From an uncultured Rhodospirillales bacterium (GTDB lineage: Bacteria > Pseudomonadota > Alphaproteobacteria > Rhodospirillales > Defluviicoccaceae), in assembly GCA_937127205.1 (NCBI GenBank), contig CAKZLS010000039.1, positions 1 through 27,468 on the forward strand: 27,468 nucleotides of DNA, in the 5' to 3' direction. The notes under the pieces are model-generated. The model saw nothing but the letters and a program-made list of their open reading frames with translations, was not told where the DNA came from and did not search any database. A program made the position numbers and the translations under genes. Positions within the stretch are counted from its first letter, which is position 1; the number at the start of each line of letters is the position of its first letter. Shown piece after piece: positions 1 through 9,368 of this stretch.

Positions 1-175
1 CATGGAGCATGGACTCTTCGGCTTGCGACCGCAGCCACTTGACGATGGGGATCCGTCCATAGCCGTAAACCATGAAGGAATAGTGAGTGTAGCGGACGAC
101 GCCCGCCAGTTCGGCCTCGAGAATTTTGTTGAGAACCTCGAGCACCGCGTGTCGATCGATACCATTGCTTGCCAT
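1..175 (-). CDS. bfr: Bacterioferritin, N-terminal part (cut by window edge)
   Basis: Bacterioferritin stores iron as a ferric mineral inside a 24-subunit cytoplasmic shell after oxidising Fe(II) at a di-iron site. The 58 visible codons read MASNGIDRHAVLEVLNKILE and then AELAGVVRYTHYSFMVYG, followed by RIPIVKWLRSQAEESMLH. This is the first helix of the ferritin-like four-helix bundle; the helix glutamate in the AELAG stretch is in the position expected for a metal ligand. The ATG at 175 has a GGGAG ribosome site five bases upstream. The gene runs off the left edge, so the remaining ligands and any haem-binding methionine cannot be seen. It lies downstream of bcp on the same strand, 186 bp away, so it may have its own promoter. 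The family is secure; Bfr versus a close ferritin-like relative is less so. Confidence 0.8.
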   Translation of the reverse strand, partial: MASNGIDRHAVLEVLNKILEAELAGVVRYTHYSFMVYGYGRIPIVKWLRSQAEESMLH

Positions 176-361
176 AACGACTCCCACGACGCGTGTTGTT
201 ACATGCCAATGGACGCTGATAGCGTTTCGTACTGTCCCGGGCTTTTAGGCCGCGTCTATCCTCGCCAATCGAATTATTGACGCCTTGGGTATCAGAACCC
301 GACAAGGGACGCAACGCGTGTGGACCACCCGCAGCCCTATATTCCAACGGCTTCCGGCGCA

Positions 362-826
362 TTAAACACTTTTCGCCGCCTCCAGAACCTCCGCCACGTG
401 GCCCGGCACCTTTACCTTCCGCCACGCCTGGCGGATGACGCCCTTGTCATCAATCAAGAAGGTGGAGCGCTCGACGCCCATGTACTTTTTTCCATACATG
501 CTTTTTTCTTTCCAAACGCCGAACGCTTCGCACAGCGACTTTTCCTCGTCGGAGATCAAGGTAAAGTTCAGGTCCTGCTTGGCCTTGAACTTGTCATGAC
601 TGGCAACGCCATCGGGTGAAACGCCGATCACCGTGGCTCCGGCGGAGGCAAAGTCGTCGAGCGCGTCGCGAAACCCCTGCGCCTGCTTGGTGCAGCCCGA
701 CGTGTTGTCCTTCGGGTAGAAGTACAGCACCGCCGTCTTGCCGGCGATGTCGGAGGACGACAGATTGCCGCCACTGTCGGTTGGAAGCGTAAAGCCCGGT
801 ATGCTGTCACCCACGTCGAGCGCCAT
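362..826 (-). CDS. bcp: Thioredoxin-dependent peroxiredoxin, BCP/PrxQ type
   Basis: A 154-residue peroxiredoxin that reduces hydrogen peroxide and organic peroxides in the cytoplasm, normally with thioredoxin as reductant. The active-site pattern PxxxTxxC is present as P38, T42 and C45 in YPKDNTSGCTKQ, with TSGC in place of the more common TPGC. The resolving cysteine often found five residues later is absent (Q50). The only other cysteine is C99 in KSLCEAFGVW, a position where, from memory, several alphaproteobacterial BCPs also have Cys. The motif GVERSTFLID (117-126) is typical of the subgroup. Length is normal. The ATG at 826 is preceded by AAAGGA at suitable distance. It sits 48 bp downstream of glnE on the same strand and is probably cotranscribed with it. 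Confidence 0.93.
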   Translation of the reverse strand: MALDVGDSIPGFTLPTDSGGNLSSSDIAGKTAVLYFYPKDNTSGCTKQAQGFRDALDDFASAGATVIGVSPDGVASHDKFKAKQDLNFTLISDEEKSLCEAFGVWKEKSMYGKKYMGVERSTFLIDDKGVIRQAWRKVKVPGHVAEVLEAAKSV

Positions 827-874
827 TTAGTGTTATCCTTTCTTTCCTTAGTTATTGACCGGATGGGCAACAAG

Positions 875-3800
875 TTACGTGCGGTCGATATCCGCCCCGT
901 CCATGCCGCGCGATCTCAATTCTTCCGCGGGTGCATCGATGATGGTGGCGTAATGCCCATACATCCGCCCGCTTGTTTCAGCGATTTTGGTCGCCAGCGA
1001 TTGAAAATCAAGGCCATCGGCATCCCGTAGCGCCTTTCTCAGCGCCTTGGGCGCATCGTCCGCGCCCAGCGCGTCGATGGAGTCACTCAATGTCAGACGC
1101 AGACGCTCTTGCACCCACTGCCACAACGCAAGCCCGTCCATTAAATCGTCGGCGATGCGCGGATCCAGGAGCCGGGCGCCGCTGATGTTACGGATCGCCG
1201 TCATGGTGCTGGTGGAAAGAATGTCCGGGTGATCATGAGCGTGGAGCAGCTGCAGATATTGGGCGATGAATTCGATGTCCACCAGGCCGCCGCGCATGTT
1301 TTTGACGTCCCATATGGACTCCGTATGTTTCTCCCTATCCATGCGGCGGCGCATGTCGGCCACGTCAGCGAGCAGACCGTCCTTGTCGCGCCGTTTCGTC
1401 AGCACCCGGCGGATGGCGTGGTTGATGTCCGCCACCAGATCCGGCGGGCCCGATATCACCCGGGCGCGGGTGAGCGCCATCTGCTCCCACGTCCATGCTT
1501 CCTCGCTCTGATAGCGCTCGAATCCCGCAATACTAACGGCGATGGGACCGGCCTTGCCCGAGGGCCGAAGGCGCATGTCCACCTCATAGAAGCGCCCCTC
1601 GGCCGTCGGTGCCGTCAAGGCGTTGATCAGACGCTGACTGAGGCGGGCGAAGTACTGCGTCGCGTACAAAGGCCGCTCACCATCGGACATGGCGCCTTCC
1701 GCAGGTCTGCCATAAATGAAGATCAGGTCCAGGTCCGACGTGGCGGTCATCTCGCGGCCGCCCAGCTTTCCCATGCCGACGATCGCCATTTCGCAACCCT
1801 CGATCCGGCCATGCTTGGCGGCAAATTCCGCCTCTACTCGTGGATACAGGCCGCAAATGGCGGCATCGGCGATGTTGCTCCACGCCACGGCGGCTTCCGC
1901 CGGCTTCAGACGACCACGAAGGCTCTGAACACCCACCTGGAATTGGCGGTCCTTCGACCAGCGGCGGCTAAGGTCGAGAACCTCTTCCAGCCCCCCTTCC
2001 ACCGAGAGCGTATCGGCGAGTTCCTCGAGCAGCTCGTCCGCGGATGGCGGCGGTTCGAAAAAATCGGCGCCCAGCACGCTTTCCAGTACCCACGGACGTC
2101 GGCTCAGGTGCTTCGCCAGCCGCGGCGCGACACCCATGATCTCCGCCACGAGCTGAAGCAACTCGGGATGAGCGTGGAACATGGAAAACAGTTGGATGCC
2201 GGCCGGAAGACCGTTCAGGAATTGATCGAAGGCGAGAAAGACGGCATCGGGGTCCGGTTTGCTGGACAGGGCCTTGAGCAGAATGGGCGTCAATTCCGTC
2301 AGAAGCTCCCGCGCCCGCGTGCTACGCATGGCCCGGCAACGGCCATGATGCCAGCCACGAATGGCGTTGTCGACGATCTCCGGATTGGAGAAACCCAATC
2401 GCTCGATCGTCACCAGGGTATCCGGGTCCGGTTCTCCCCCGGTGAACACCAGATTTCCGCCGATCCCATCCCCGGCACTCAACGCCGGTGCATCTTCGAA
2501 CAACTCCGCGTAGTTTGATTCCACCGTTCGCAGTTGAACCTCGAGGGCCGCCCCGAAGGCCTCTTCGTTCGGATAGCCCATGAAGATGGCGAACGCGCGA
2601 AGCTTGTCCGGATCCATAGGCAAGGAGTGCGTCTGTTCGTCATTGAGCATTTGCAGGCGATGCTCCACGCGCCGCAGATAGCGGTAAGCCTCCGCCATTT
2701 GGCGTGAGACGTCGGACGTGATTTTTCCCGCATCGGTAAGCGCCGAGAGCGCTCCGATGGTCTTGATCGCCCTGAGTTCCGGCAATCGTCCGCCCCAGAT
2801 CAACTGCTGAGTCTGGACGAAAAACTCGATTTCGCGGATGCCGCCGCGGCCCAGCTTGATGTTGTGACCCGCGATGGCGATGGTTTTGCCGCCCCTGTTC
2901 GCATTGATCTGGCGTTTGATGGAATGGATGTCCTGAATGGCGGCGAAATCGAGGTTCTTCCGCCATACGAAAGGCCGCATTTCTTTCAGAAATGCGTTTC
3001 CAGCGTCCCGGTCGCCGGCCACCGGACGCGCCTTGATGAAAGCGGCCCGCTCCCAGTTTTGCCCAAGCGTTTCATAATAGGTTTCGGCGGCGAGGACGGA
3101 TAGGGCGAGCGGCGTCGACCCCGGATCGGGCCGCAGCCGCAGGTCGGTGCGAAAGACGTACCCTTCGGCGGTGCGTTCGGACATAATGCGAACGAGGTTA
3201 CGCGCAAGCCGCACGAAATGCTGTTGCAGAGAGCCGGGATTGTCGGTCTCGATCCGATCGGTATCGTAAAAAATGATCAGATCGATATCGCTTGAATAGT
3301 TTAGTTCCCGCGCGCCCAATTTCCCCATCCCGAGTATGATCAGCCCGGAGTCGCGCACCGGTTCAAGAGGGTTGCGAAGAGTAAACGCGCCGCGTTCGGC
3401 CGTTTGCGCCAGCAGATACGTCAACGCGCAGTCGAGAGATGCGTCCGCGAAATCCGACAAGCTGCCGGTGACCGTTTCCAGCGGCCATAGCCCCGCGATA
3501 TCGGCCAAGGCAACGGTCAAGGCCAGACGGCGCTTGGCGATGCGCAGCAACGGCGACGGGTCCTGACCGGATAGAGCCTTGTGCGATGATTCGGCCACAA
3601 AATCCATCACCCGGCGGCAACTCTTGTCCGGGCCGTCGGCCAGCAAGGAAACGCTGAAGGCGGGTTCCTGCTCCGCACACAGAGTCAGAAACGAACTGTT
3701 ACCGAACACGGCATTCAGGAGTTGACGGGCGGCAGGGTCACCGAGCAGGTTAGCCGCGGCGACCTCGAGTTCGGGATCATCCGTTCGAGCGACGGCATCC

Positions 3801-3889
3801 TGCCAACGCTCGAGTCCCAAACGGGCCCGGTCGGCATCCGCGCTCTTCGGAAACTCACCAGCACTCAGGGCGAAGCCTGATTTAGACAT
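875..3889 (-). CDS. glnE: Glutamine synthetase adenylyltransferase / deadenylylase
   Basis: GlnE adds AMP to, and removes it from, glutamine synthetase in response to PII proteins and glutamine, and so tunes nitrogen assimilation. Two nucleotidyltransferase domains are visible. The N-terminal (removase) domain has GMGKLGARELNYSSDIDLI near residue 187. The C-terminal (transferase) domain has GMGKLGGREMTATSDLDLI near residue 705. The total is 1004 residues from the chosen start, close to the family's usual 950-1000. The frame stays open upstream to 3988, but that stretch is a tandem repeat with no domain. The ATG at 3889 (MSKSGFALSAG) has an AGGA ribosome site about ten bases upstream. The gene is divergent from the AsmA-like gene and lies upstream of bcp. 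Confidence 0.95.
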   Translation of the reverse strand: MSKSGFALSAGEFPKSADADRARLGLERWQDAVARTDDPELEVAAANLLGDPAARQLLNAVFGNSSFLTLCAEQEPAFSVSLLADGPDKSCRRVMDFVAESSHKALSGQDPSPLLRIAKRRLALTVALADIAGLWPLETVTGSLSDFADASLDCALTYLLAQTAERGAFTLRNPLEPVRDSGLIILGMGKLGARELNYSSDIDLIIFYDTDRIETDNPGSLQQHFVRLARNLVRIMSERTAEGYVFRTDLRLRPDPGSTPLALSVLAAETYYETLGQNWERAAFIKARPVAGDRDAGNAFLKEMRPFVWRKNLDFAAIQDIHSIKRQINANRGGKTIAIAGHNIKLGRGGIREIEFFVQTQQLIWGGRLPELRAIKTIGALSALTDAGKITSDVSRQMAEAYRYLRRVEHRLQMLNDEQTHSLPMDPDKLRAFAIFMGYPNEEAFGAALEVQLRTVESNYAELFEDAPALSAGDGIGGNLVFTGGEPDPDTLVTIERLGFSNPEIVDNAIRGWHHGRCRAMRSTRARELLTELTPILLKALSSKPDPDAVFLAFDQFLNGLPAGIQLFSMFHAHPELLQLVAEIMGVAPRLAKHLSRRPWVLESVLGADFFEPPPSADELLEELADTLSVEGGLEEVLDLSRRWSKDRQFQVGVQSLRGRLKPAEAAVAWSNIADAAICGLYPRVEAEFAAKHGRIEGCEMAIVGMGKLGGREMTATSDLDLIFIYGRPAEGAMSDGERPLYATQYFARLSQRLINALTAPTAEGRFYEVDMRLRPSGKAGPIAVSIAGFERYQSEEAWTWEQMALTRARVISGPPDLVADINHAIRRVLTKRRDKDGLLADVADMRRRMDREKHTESIWDVKNMRGGLVDIEFIAQYLQLLHAHDHPDILSTSTMTAIRNISGARLLDPRIADDLMDGLALWQWVQERLRLTLSDSIDALGADDAPKALRKALRDADGLDFQSLATKIAETSGRMYGHYATIIDAPAEELRSRGMDGADIDRT

Positions 3890-3938
3890 GTTAAACGGCG
3901 TCCTTTTGCACCACATTGATCGTTTAAAGCACACAGCA

Positions 3939-3970
3939 CGCGCAAGCAATTTTGGGCGCGCAAGCAATTT
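3939..3970. repeat. Tandem 14-bp direct repeat in the glnE / AsmA-like divergent region
   Basis: The 14-mer CGCGCAAGCAATTT occurs at 3939-3952 and again at 3957-3970, an 18-bp period. It lies 50 bp upstream of the chosen glnE start and 37 bp upstream of the AsmA-like start. On the minus strand each copy carries TTGCTT, which resembles a -35 hexamer for glnE, and TTTAAA lies about 15 bases past the nearer copy. It may be a duplicated promoter or operator element, or a replication-slippage duplication. The repeat is seen directly; the function is a guess. Confidence 0.6.
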
Positions 3971-4006
3971 CGGACGAGTCAACGGCACGGGCGGCGGGAT
4001 ACTTTT

Positions 4007-7000
4007 GTGATCAAGCGCATATTCATCGGCATTGCCTGGGCGGCTGGCGGGTTGGCCGCCGTTGTTTTGCTTTCCGTCGGCATTCTGATTTGGCGGCTGT
4101 CTTCCGGCCCGGTTTCACTCGGCGCCTTCACGCCGGTGGTGGAATTGGCACTCAACACCGTCAGCGGTCCGCTGCACGTAGCGGTGGACGACACGGTACT
4201 GAATTGGCAACGCTCGGAGGAAATTCTGGTTGTGCGGCTTGTCAATGTGACGGGCGAGACGTCCAACGCGGAAGTCGCAATCGACGTTTCGGAAGCGTCC
4301 GTAGAACTCAAGACGAACGCGCTCTCCCGGGGCGTGATTGCGCCAACGCAGATCGAGATTGTCCGCCCCGGTTTTCGGGTTGTCCGCGCCGCCGACGGCA
4401 CCGACTTTTCGCTGTTCGGAGATCCGGACGAGAACACCGGGTCCGGGCTTTCGTCGCTGATGTCGGCGCTCGGCGAAATGGCCGACCCGTCGAGCGGAAT
4501 GTATGACCTGAAGAGCATCCGGGTAATCGACGGCTCGTTGGATATCGATGACCGGAAAATGGGCCATGCGTGGCGAGGAACGCTCAAGGACACGATGCTT
4601 TGGCGGGAGCCGTCGGGGATCAATATCAAGGGCTCGCTCACCGCAGCGACCGACGGTGAAACGACGGAACTGGCGATTCTGGGTGAATACATCGCTGAAG
4701 ACGAAAAGCTGAGCGCGGGTCTGACGTTCACTCAGTTCCGGCCAGCGGTTTTGGCCTCCATCGACCCAATCCTGGACAACTTCGCCGCCCTCGATTTGCC
4801 GGTCCGCGGAACACTAAGCACGCTCGTCGACGGTGACGGAACGATCGAGAACAGCGGGTTCGATCTTCTCGGCGGCGTCGGGCATTTGGCGCTACCGGTT
4901 AAGTTGGCTCAGGAATTGGACATGTTGGCGGCGGCGCAGCGCGTGGCCGTCCGAGGGTTTGAACTCAACGGATCCTACGAGGGAAAGGAAATGGCCGTTG
5001 ATATCGCCCAATTCAACATTGATCTGGAGGCTGACCAAACAGTCTACCTGCCTCAGCCGCTCGATCATAATATGCCGCTGTCGTCGATCCATGCGCGCGG
5101 CAAGTATATGGGTGGCGACGATCGCGCGGAGCTGACGTCCCTCGAGCTGGATTTGGCCGGTCCCCAGGTGGTGGTGAGCGGCACGGCCGACGGCCTCGGA
5201 TCGCCGGCGGGATTGACCGCCAAAGCCAAGGTCACCGCCAAGAATATCCGGACCGACGACATGGCGCGCTATTGGCCGTCCTCCGTGGCGACCGATGCCC
5301 AAGAGTGGTGTACCGAGCACCTGTCCGACGGTTCAATAACCGAAGCCCGCCTCGACGTCGCGGCGAGTGGAAACCTGGATGACATAGAGATCACGTCGCT
5401 CGCGGGGAGCATGGACATCAAGGGCGTTTCGGTCGACTACCTGCCGCCCATGCCGAAAGCACGCAACGCCTCCGGCGTCGGCGTGTTCGACATGACCGGT
5501 TTGACCATCACCATCAATAGCGGCGAAGCGGCCGGTGTATCCGTTCGAAGGGGCACCGCGAAACTCTACGACTTCGACACGGCCCAGGAGAAGGCGGACA
5601 TCGATCTGTCCCTCGCCGGCCCGCTCCCCAAGGTGCTGGCGCTGATCGATAAACCGCCGCTGGGGTACGCGAAGGAGATGGGTCTCGACCCGACCGAGAC
5701 ACGAGGGACCGCATCGGGAAACGTGCGTTTGCGGTTCCCGCTGCTCGCGGACTTGCCGCTGGATGCTCTCAGGGTTGCGGCCAAGGCCAAGTTGGAAAAC
5801 GTGTTTGTCGCCAAGATCGCGCTGGGTGCCGACGTGACCAACGGCACGCTGACAATCGATCTCACCGAGAAGGGAATGGACGTTACCGGTCCGGTTGTCG
5901 TCGGCCAAACCCAGGCCAATATCGTTTGGCGCGAAAATTTCGAGACCGGGTCGCCGTTCGATACACGCCTGGCGGTGGCCATCGCCAACGCGGATTTCCA
6001 ATTGCTCCAGGACCTGAAGATTCAAGACGCACCGGTGCTGGAGAACTACTTGAAGGGCCCACTTGGCGTTAACGTCCTTTACGTAAGCTATCCCAGCGGC
6101 AGCGAAAGCGTCGAAATCAAGGTCGACGCCCGGAAGGCAGATATCGTTTTTCCATACTTCGGTTGGAAAAAAGTGCAGGGCGTCCCAGCGACCGGAAGCT
6201 TCAAGGCGACATTGCAAGAGGGTCGACTGACGGAGGTCTCCAGCTTCGAGCTCAAGAGCCAAGAGTTCGATGTGGCAGGCAGCGTCCTGTACGCCGATAG
6301 TGGAGATCTGTCCGACGTCAAACTCAGCCGCGTCGCTATCGGAAGAACCAACATGAACGGAATCGTGAAGGCACATTCGAATGGCGGGTGGGACATTTCG
6401 CTGGATGGCCAAAGTCTCGACATCGGACCCTTGATCGAAGAACTCGAGGAACCGGGCACGGATGATCAACCTCAAACTCTGGAACAATTGCCTTTATCGA
6501 TTACGGCCAATCTCGGTATGGTTTGGGTTGCCTCGGATCATCCCCTCAAGAAAGTCTCCGCGAAGATCGTGCGGGATCGCGACCTGTGGAATCCTGTCCG
6601 GATCGACGCCCGAGTGGGCAAGGACACACCGCTCTCCATAAGCATCGCATCCGAAGGAAGCCAGCAACGGAACTTGCGCGTGCGCTCCTCCGATGCCGGT
6701 AGCACGCTTCGAAGCCTCGGGGTTTACGAGCACATGATCGGCGGAGAGCTGAAGATCAGCGGAACCTATAATGACGCGGTGGCCGGCAACCCGCTCAACG
6801 GAAAGGTTAGGGTAAACGACTACCGCATCAAAAAAGCTCCAGGACTCGCCAAGATTTTGAGCATCATGGCCCTGACCGGCATTCTCGATCAGTTCCGGGG
6901 AGATGGTATCGGGTTTAAGGTTCTCGATGTCCCTTTCGCGCTACAAAATGGTGTTGTCCACATGAAGAACGGAAGGGCGTCGGGCACGGAACTCGGCATG

Positions 7001-7321
7001 ACCGCCGAGGGCCGAGTGGGAAACGGCACCGCCAATGTTGAGGGCACCATTGTTCCCTTCTACGCGGTCAACAGCTTGCTCGGGAAGATTCCTCTCGTCG
7101 GACCTCTGTTCAGCGGCGGAGATAAGGGCGGCGGCTTGCTGGCCGCCCGGTATTCTATTGTCGGTTCCATGGACGACCCCGATGTTACGGTCAATCCGCT
7201 TTCCATGCTGGCCCCGGGTTTTCTCCGAAACCTGTTCGATGTCTTCGAGCCTGGAACCGGCGTTGGCAGCGGTGCGGCTTCGCCGTCCCAATCGGGGCCC
7301 CAATACCCAGATGGCGGGTAG
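4007..7321 (+). CDS. AsmA/YhdP-like envelope protein (DUF3971 type)
   Basis: A 1104-residue protein of the AsmA-like clan, whose larger members (YhdP, TamB) form long beta-rich, bridge-like structures in the envelope and are implicated in phospholipid transport to the outer membrane. One hydrophobic segment at about residues 8-29 (IGIAWAAGGLAAVVLLSVGI) should anchor it in the inner membrane with the rest in the periplasm. The body is repetitive beta-strand sequence. The C-terminal stretch from about 910 to 1085 (GGELKISGTYND, APGLAKILSIMALTG, GTIVPFYAVNSLLGKIPLVG, GGLLAARYSIVGS) is the characteristic AsmA-like C-terminal region. The start is GTG at 4007, with only a weak GGCGGGA ribosome site. 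It is the only gene on its strand here, divergent from glnE and convergent with tyrS (36 bp apart). The transport role is family knowledge. Confidence 0.85.
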   Translation: MIKRIFIGIAWAAGGLAAVVLLSVGILIWRLSSGPVSLGAFTPVVELALNTVSGPLHVAVDDTVLNWQRSEEILVVRLVNVTGETSNAEVAIDVSEASVELKTNALSRGVIAPTQIEIVRPGFRVVRAADGTDFSLFGDPDENTGSGLSSLMSALGEMADPSSGMYDLKSIRVIDGSLDIDDRKMGHAWRGTLKDTMLWREPSGINIKGSLTAATDGETTELAILGEYIAEDEKLSAGLTFTQFRPAVLASIDPILDNFAALDLPVRGTLSTLVDGDGTIENSGFDLLGGVGHLALPVKLAQELDMLAAAQRVAVRGFELNGSYEGKEMAVDIAQFNIDLEADQTVYLPQPLDHNMPLSSIHARGKYMGGDDRAELTSLELDLAGPQVVVSGTADGLGSPAGLTAKAKVTAKNIRTDDMARYWPSSVATDAQEWCTEHLSDGSITEARLDVAASGNLDDIEITSLAGSMDIKGVSVDYLPPMPKARNASGVGVFDMTGLTITINSGEAAGVSVRRGTAKLYDFDTAQEKADIDLSLAGPLPKVLALIDKPPLGYAKEMGLDPTETRGTASGNVRLRFPLLADLPLDALRVAAKAKLENVFVAKIALGADVTNGTLTIDLTEKGMDVTGPVVVGQTQANIVWRENFETGSPFDTRLAVAIANADFQLLQDLKIQDAPVLENYLKGPLGVNVLYVSYPSGSESVEIKVDARKADIVFPYFGWKKVQGVPATGSFKATLQEGRLTEVSSFELKSQEFDVAGSVLYADSGDLSDVKLSRVAIGRTNMNGIVKAHSNGGWDISLDGQSLDIGPLIEELEEPGTDDQPQTLEQLPLSITANLGMVWVASDHPLKKVSAKIVRDRDLWNPVRIDARVGKDTPLSISIASEGSQQRNLRVRSSDAGSTLRSLGVYEHMIGGELKISGTYNDAVAGNPLNGKVRVNDYRIKKAPGLAKILSIMALTGILDQFRGDGIGFKVLDVPFALQNGVVHMKNGRASGTELGMTAEGRVGNGTANVEGTIVPFYAVNSLLGKIPLVGPLFSGGDKGGGLLAARYSIVGSMDDPDVTVNPLSMLAPGFLRNLFDVFEPGTGVGSGAASPSQSGPQYPDGG

Positions 7322-7357
7322 CCGCAAAGATAGCTACGGCGTCGGCGGTCGCCGATG

Positions 7358-8611
7358 TTAACCGGCTCGGACCAACGCGTGCCGCTTTTTTCCGGCGGAT
7401 AACTTGATGGCGCCGTCGGAATCCAGGTCCGCCGCGGATATGGACCGGGTTTCGCTGGTGATCGCCACGTTGTTGACGCGCGCGCCGCCGCCCTTGATCA
7501 GCCGTCGTGCCTCGCTGTTGCTGGCCACGAGCCCGGCGCGGCAAAACAGTTCGTAGGCGGGAATCCCGGCCTCCAATCCGTCACGGGGCACTTCGATGCT
7601 GGGCAGGTCGTCGCCGGCCGCCCCGCCGACAAATGTCTGCCGCGCGGTTTCGGCGGCGGACCGGGCGGCGTCGGCGCCGTGGCAGAGCGCCGTAACCTCG
7701 TTCGCCAGAATAATCTTGGCCTCGTTGATTTCGGCGCCTTCCAGACTCTCGAGTCTGGTGATTTCGTCGAGCGGCAGATCGGTAAACAGTTTCAGAAAAC
7801 GGCCCACGTCCGCGTCCTCGGCGTTCCGCCAGTATTGCCAGTAGTCGTAGGGCGACGCCAGATCGTCGCTCAGCCACATGGCGCCGGCAGCCGTCTTTCC
7901 CATTTTGGTGCCAGACGCCGTCGTCAGGAGCGGCGTGGTCAGTCCGAACAGGGATCGGCCGTCGACGCGGCGGGCCAGTTCAACGCCGTTTACGATATTG
8001 CCCCATTGGTCCGAACCGCCCATTTGCAGGTCGCAATCGAGCCGGCGGGCCAGCTCGAGAAAATCATAGGCCTGCAAAATCATGTAATTGAACTCGAGGA
8101 AACTCAAGGGTTGCTCGCGCTCGAGACGCATCTTCACCGAATCGAAGCTGAGCATCCGATTGACCGAAAAATGCCGTCCGAAATCCCGGAGAAATGGGAT
8201 GTAGTCGAGATCATCGAGCCAGTCGGCGTTATTGACCATGATCGCATCGGTGTCTCCGTCACCGAAGGTCAGAAATTTCGAGAAAACCCGGCGAATTCCC
8301 GCCATGTTGTCGGCGATGTCCTGATCGCTCAGCAGCTGGCGCGATTCGTCGCGCCCGGATGGATCTCCCACCTTCGTGGTGCCGCCGCCCATGAGCACAA
8401 TTGGCTTGTGACCGGTGCGCTGAAAGTGCCTGAGCAGCATGATGGAGACGAGACTGCCGGCGTGCAGGCTCGGCGCGGTGCAGTCAAAACCGATGTAAGC
8501 AGGAATGACGCGGCGGGAGGCAATGGCGTCCAATTCCTCCAGATCGGTGCATTGATGGAGGAACCCGCGCTCGACGACAGTGCGAATGAAATCCGACTGA
8601 TAGGTAGCCAT
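7358..8611 (-). CDS. tyrS: Tyrosyl-tRNA synthetase
   Basis: A 417-residue class I synthetase that charges tRNA-Tyr with tyrosine. The HIGH-type signature appears as SLHAGSL near residue 48. The KMSKS-type loop appears as GTKMGKT in the stretch TTASGTKMGKTAAGAMWL near residue 230. The sequence between shows tyrosine-pocket elements typical of TyrRS (YIGFDCTAPSLHAG, LQMGGSDQWGN). A C-terminal S4 RNA-binding domain (SEARRLIKGGGARVNNV) begins near residue 355. Length is normal. The ATG at 8611 has GAGGA upstream inside the end of the hydrolase gene. Only six bases separate the two genes, so they are almost certainly one transcript with the hydrolase first. Confidence 0.97.
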   Translation of the reverse strand: MATYQSDFIRTVVERGFLHQCTDLEELDAIASRRVIPAYIGFDCTAPSLHAGSLVSIMLLRHFQRTGHKPIVLMGGGTTKVGDPSGRDESRQLLSDQDIADNMAGIRRVFSKFLTFGDGDTDAIMVNNADWLDDLDYIPFLRDFGRHFSVNRMLSFDSVKMRLEREQPLSFLEFNYMILQAYDFLELARRLDCDLQMGGSDQWGNIVNGVELARRVDGRSLFGLTTPLLTTASGTKMGKTAAGAMWLSDDLASPYDYWQYWRNAEDADVGRFLKLFTDLPLDEITRLESLEGAEINEAKIILANEVTALCHGADAARSAAETARQTFVGGAAGDDLPSIEVPRDGLEAGIPAYELFCRAGLVASNSEARRLIKGGGARVNNVAITSETRSISAADLDSDGAIKLSAGKKRHALVRAG

Positions 8612-8617
8612 GGATGC

Positions 8618-9265
8618 TTAATCCTCGGACGTCAGACGCTTGTCCAGGTACTCGTTAATGGCTTCCACCATCTGAGGCATGTGGTTGGTGAACAGGTGAT
8701 CCGCGTCGGGAACTTCCCGGTATTCCACGTGCACGCTCTTCTGGTTGGTCAGCTTCTGCGCCAGCTTCTGTGCGGCGCTGGCTTGCGCCACATCGTCTTT
8801 CGTTCCGTGGATAAGCACTCCCGACGCGGGGCACGGGGCGAGGAACGAAAAATCAAGGTTGCCGGCCGGTGGTGCCACGGCAAGGAAACCGCCGATTTCC
8901 GGCCTGCGCATCATGAGTTGCATGCCGATCCACGCGCCGAACGAGTAACCGCCGATCCAGCACGCCGATGCGTTGGGATTGATCGTCTGCATCCAATCCA
9001 GCGCCGATGCCGCGTCGTTCAATTCGCCGAGACCATTGTCAAAACGGCCCTGAGAGCGTCCCACGCCGCGAAAATTGAATCGCAGAACCGAGAACCCGCG
9101 CTTCTGGAACGCGTGAAACAGCGAAAACACCACCCGGTTGTTCATGGTGCCGCCATGAAGAGGATGGGGATGCAGGGCCAACGCTATGGGAGCGTTCGCC
9201 TGTTTAGAATGGTGATAGCGGCCTTCAAGCCGCCCTTCCGTGCCGTTAAAAATAACCTCCGGCAT
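8618..9265 (-). CDS. Alpha/beta hydrolase, dienelactone-hydrolase-like
   Basis: A 215-residue cytoplasmic alpha/beta hydrolase of unknown substrate. The nucleophile elbow GYSFG (GxSxG) carries the catalytic serine near residue 110. HPHPLHGGTMNN near residue 32 resembles the oxyanion-hole region. The carboxylate should lie in the strand ending IHGTKDDV, and the catalytic histidine in DADHLF near the C-terminus. This layout matches small proteins often annotated as 'alpha/beta hydrolase' or CocE/dienelactone-hydrolase-like. The frame stays open upstream to a TTG at 9322, but that would put the start inside the palindromic IscR-like site. The ATG at 9265 (MPEVIFNGTEGRLEG) fits the family better. 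It precedes tyrS in a likely two-gene operon divergent from cysE. Confidence 0.85.
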   Translation of the reverse strand: MPEVIFNGTEGRLEGRYHHSKQANAPIALALHPHPLHGGTMNNRVVFSLFHAFQKRGFSVLRFNFRGVGRSQGRFDNGLGELNDAASALDWMQTINPNASACWIGGYSFGAWIGMQLMMRRPEIGGFLAVAPPAGNLDFSFLAPCPASGVLIHGTKDDVAQASAAQKLAQKLTNQKSVHVEYREVPDADHLFTNHMPQMVEAINEYLDKRLTSED

Positions 9266-9311
9266 TGCCCCTCGCACTCGAAATATTCCCGGCGTTGCTA
9301 ACAAAACCTCT

Positions 9312-9336
9312 ATTTCCGACAAAACTTGTCGGGAAT
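9312..9336. promoter_or_regulatory. Candidate IscR type-1 box, distal copy (palindromic)
   Basis: An almost perfect inverted repeat: CCGACAA at 9316-9322, three bases, then TTGTCGG at 9326-9332, with flanking bases extending the symmetry. Aligned to the E. coli IscR type-1 consensus as I remember it (left half ATASYYGACT, centre RWWWY, right half AGTCRRSTAT), 19 of 25 positions agree. It lies 57 bp upstream of the second box and 47 bp from the hydrolase start, so it could act on either divergent promoter. The palindrome is seen directly; the IscR assignment is inferred from the consensus and from iscR being in the operon. Confidence 0.55.
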
Positions 9337-9368
9337 TAAGGCTAGGACAGCCAAATTTATGGCCAGGT

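Noticed and set aside
1229..2518. A long open frame (429 codons) on the plus strand.
   Set aside because: It lies antisense to glnE, which has clear domains and codon structure. It is a shadow of high-GC coding DNA.
7679..9301. A 540-codon plus-strand frame opposite tyrS and the hydrolase.
   Set aside because: tyrS is certain on the other strand, and the frame spans two real genes without any domain.
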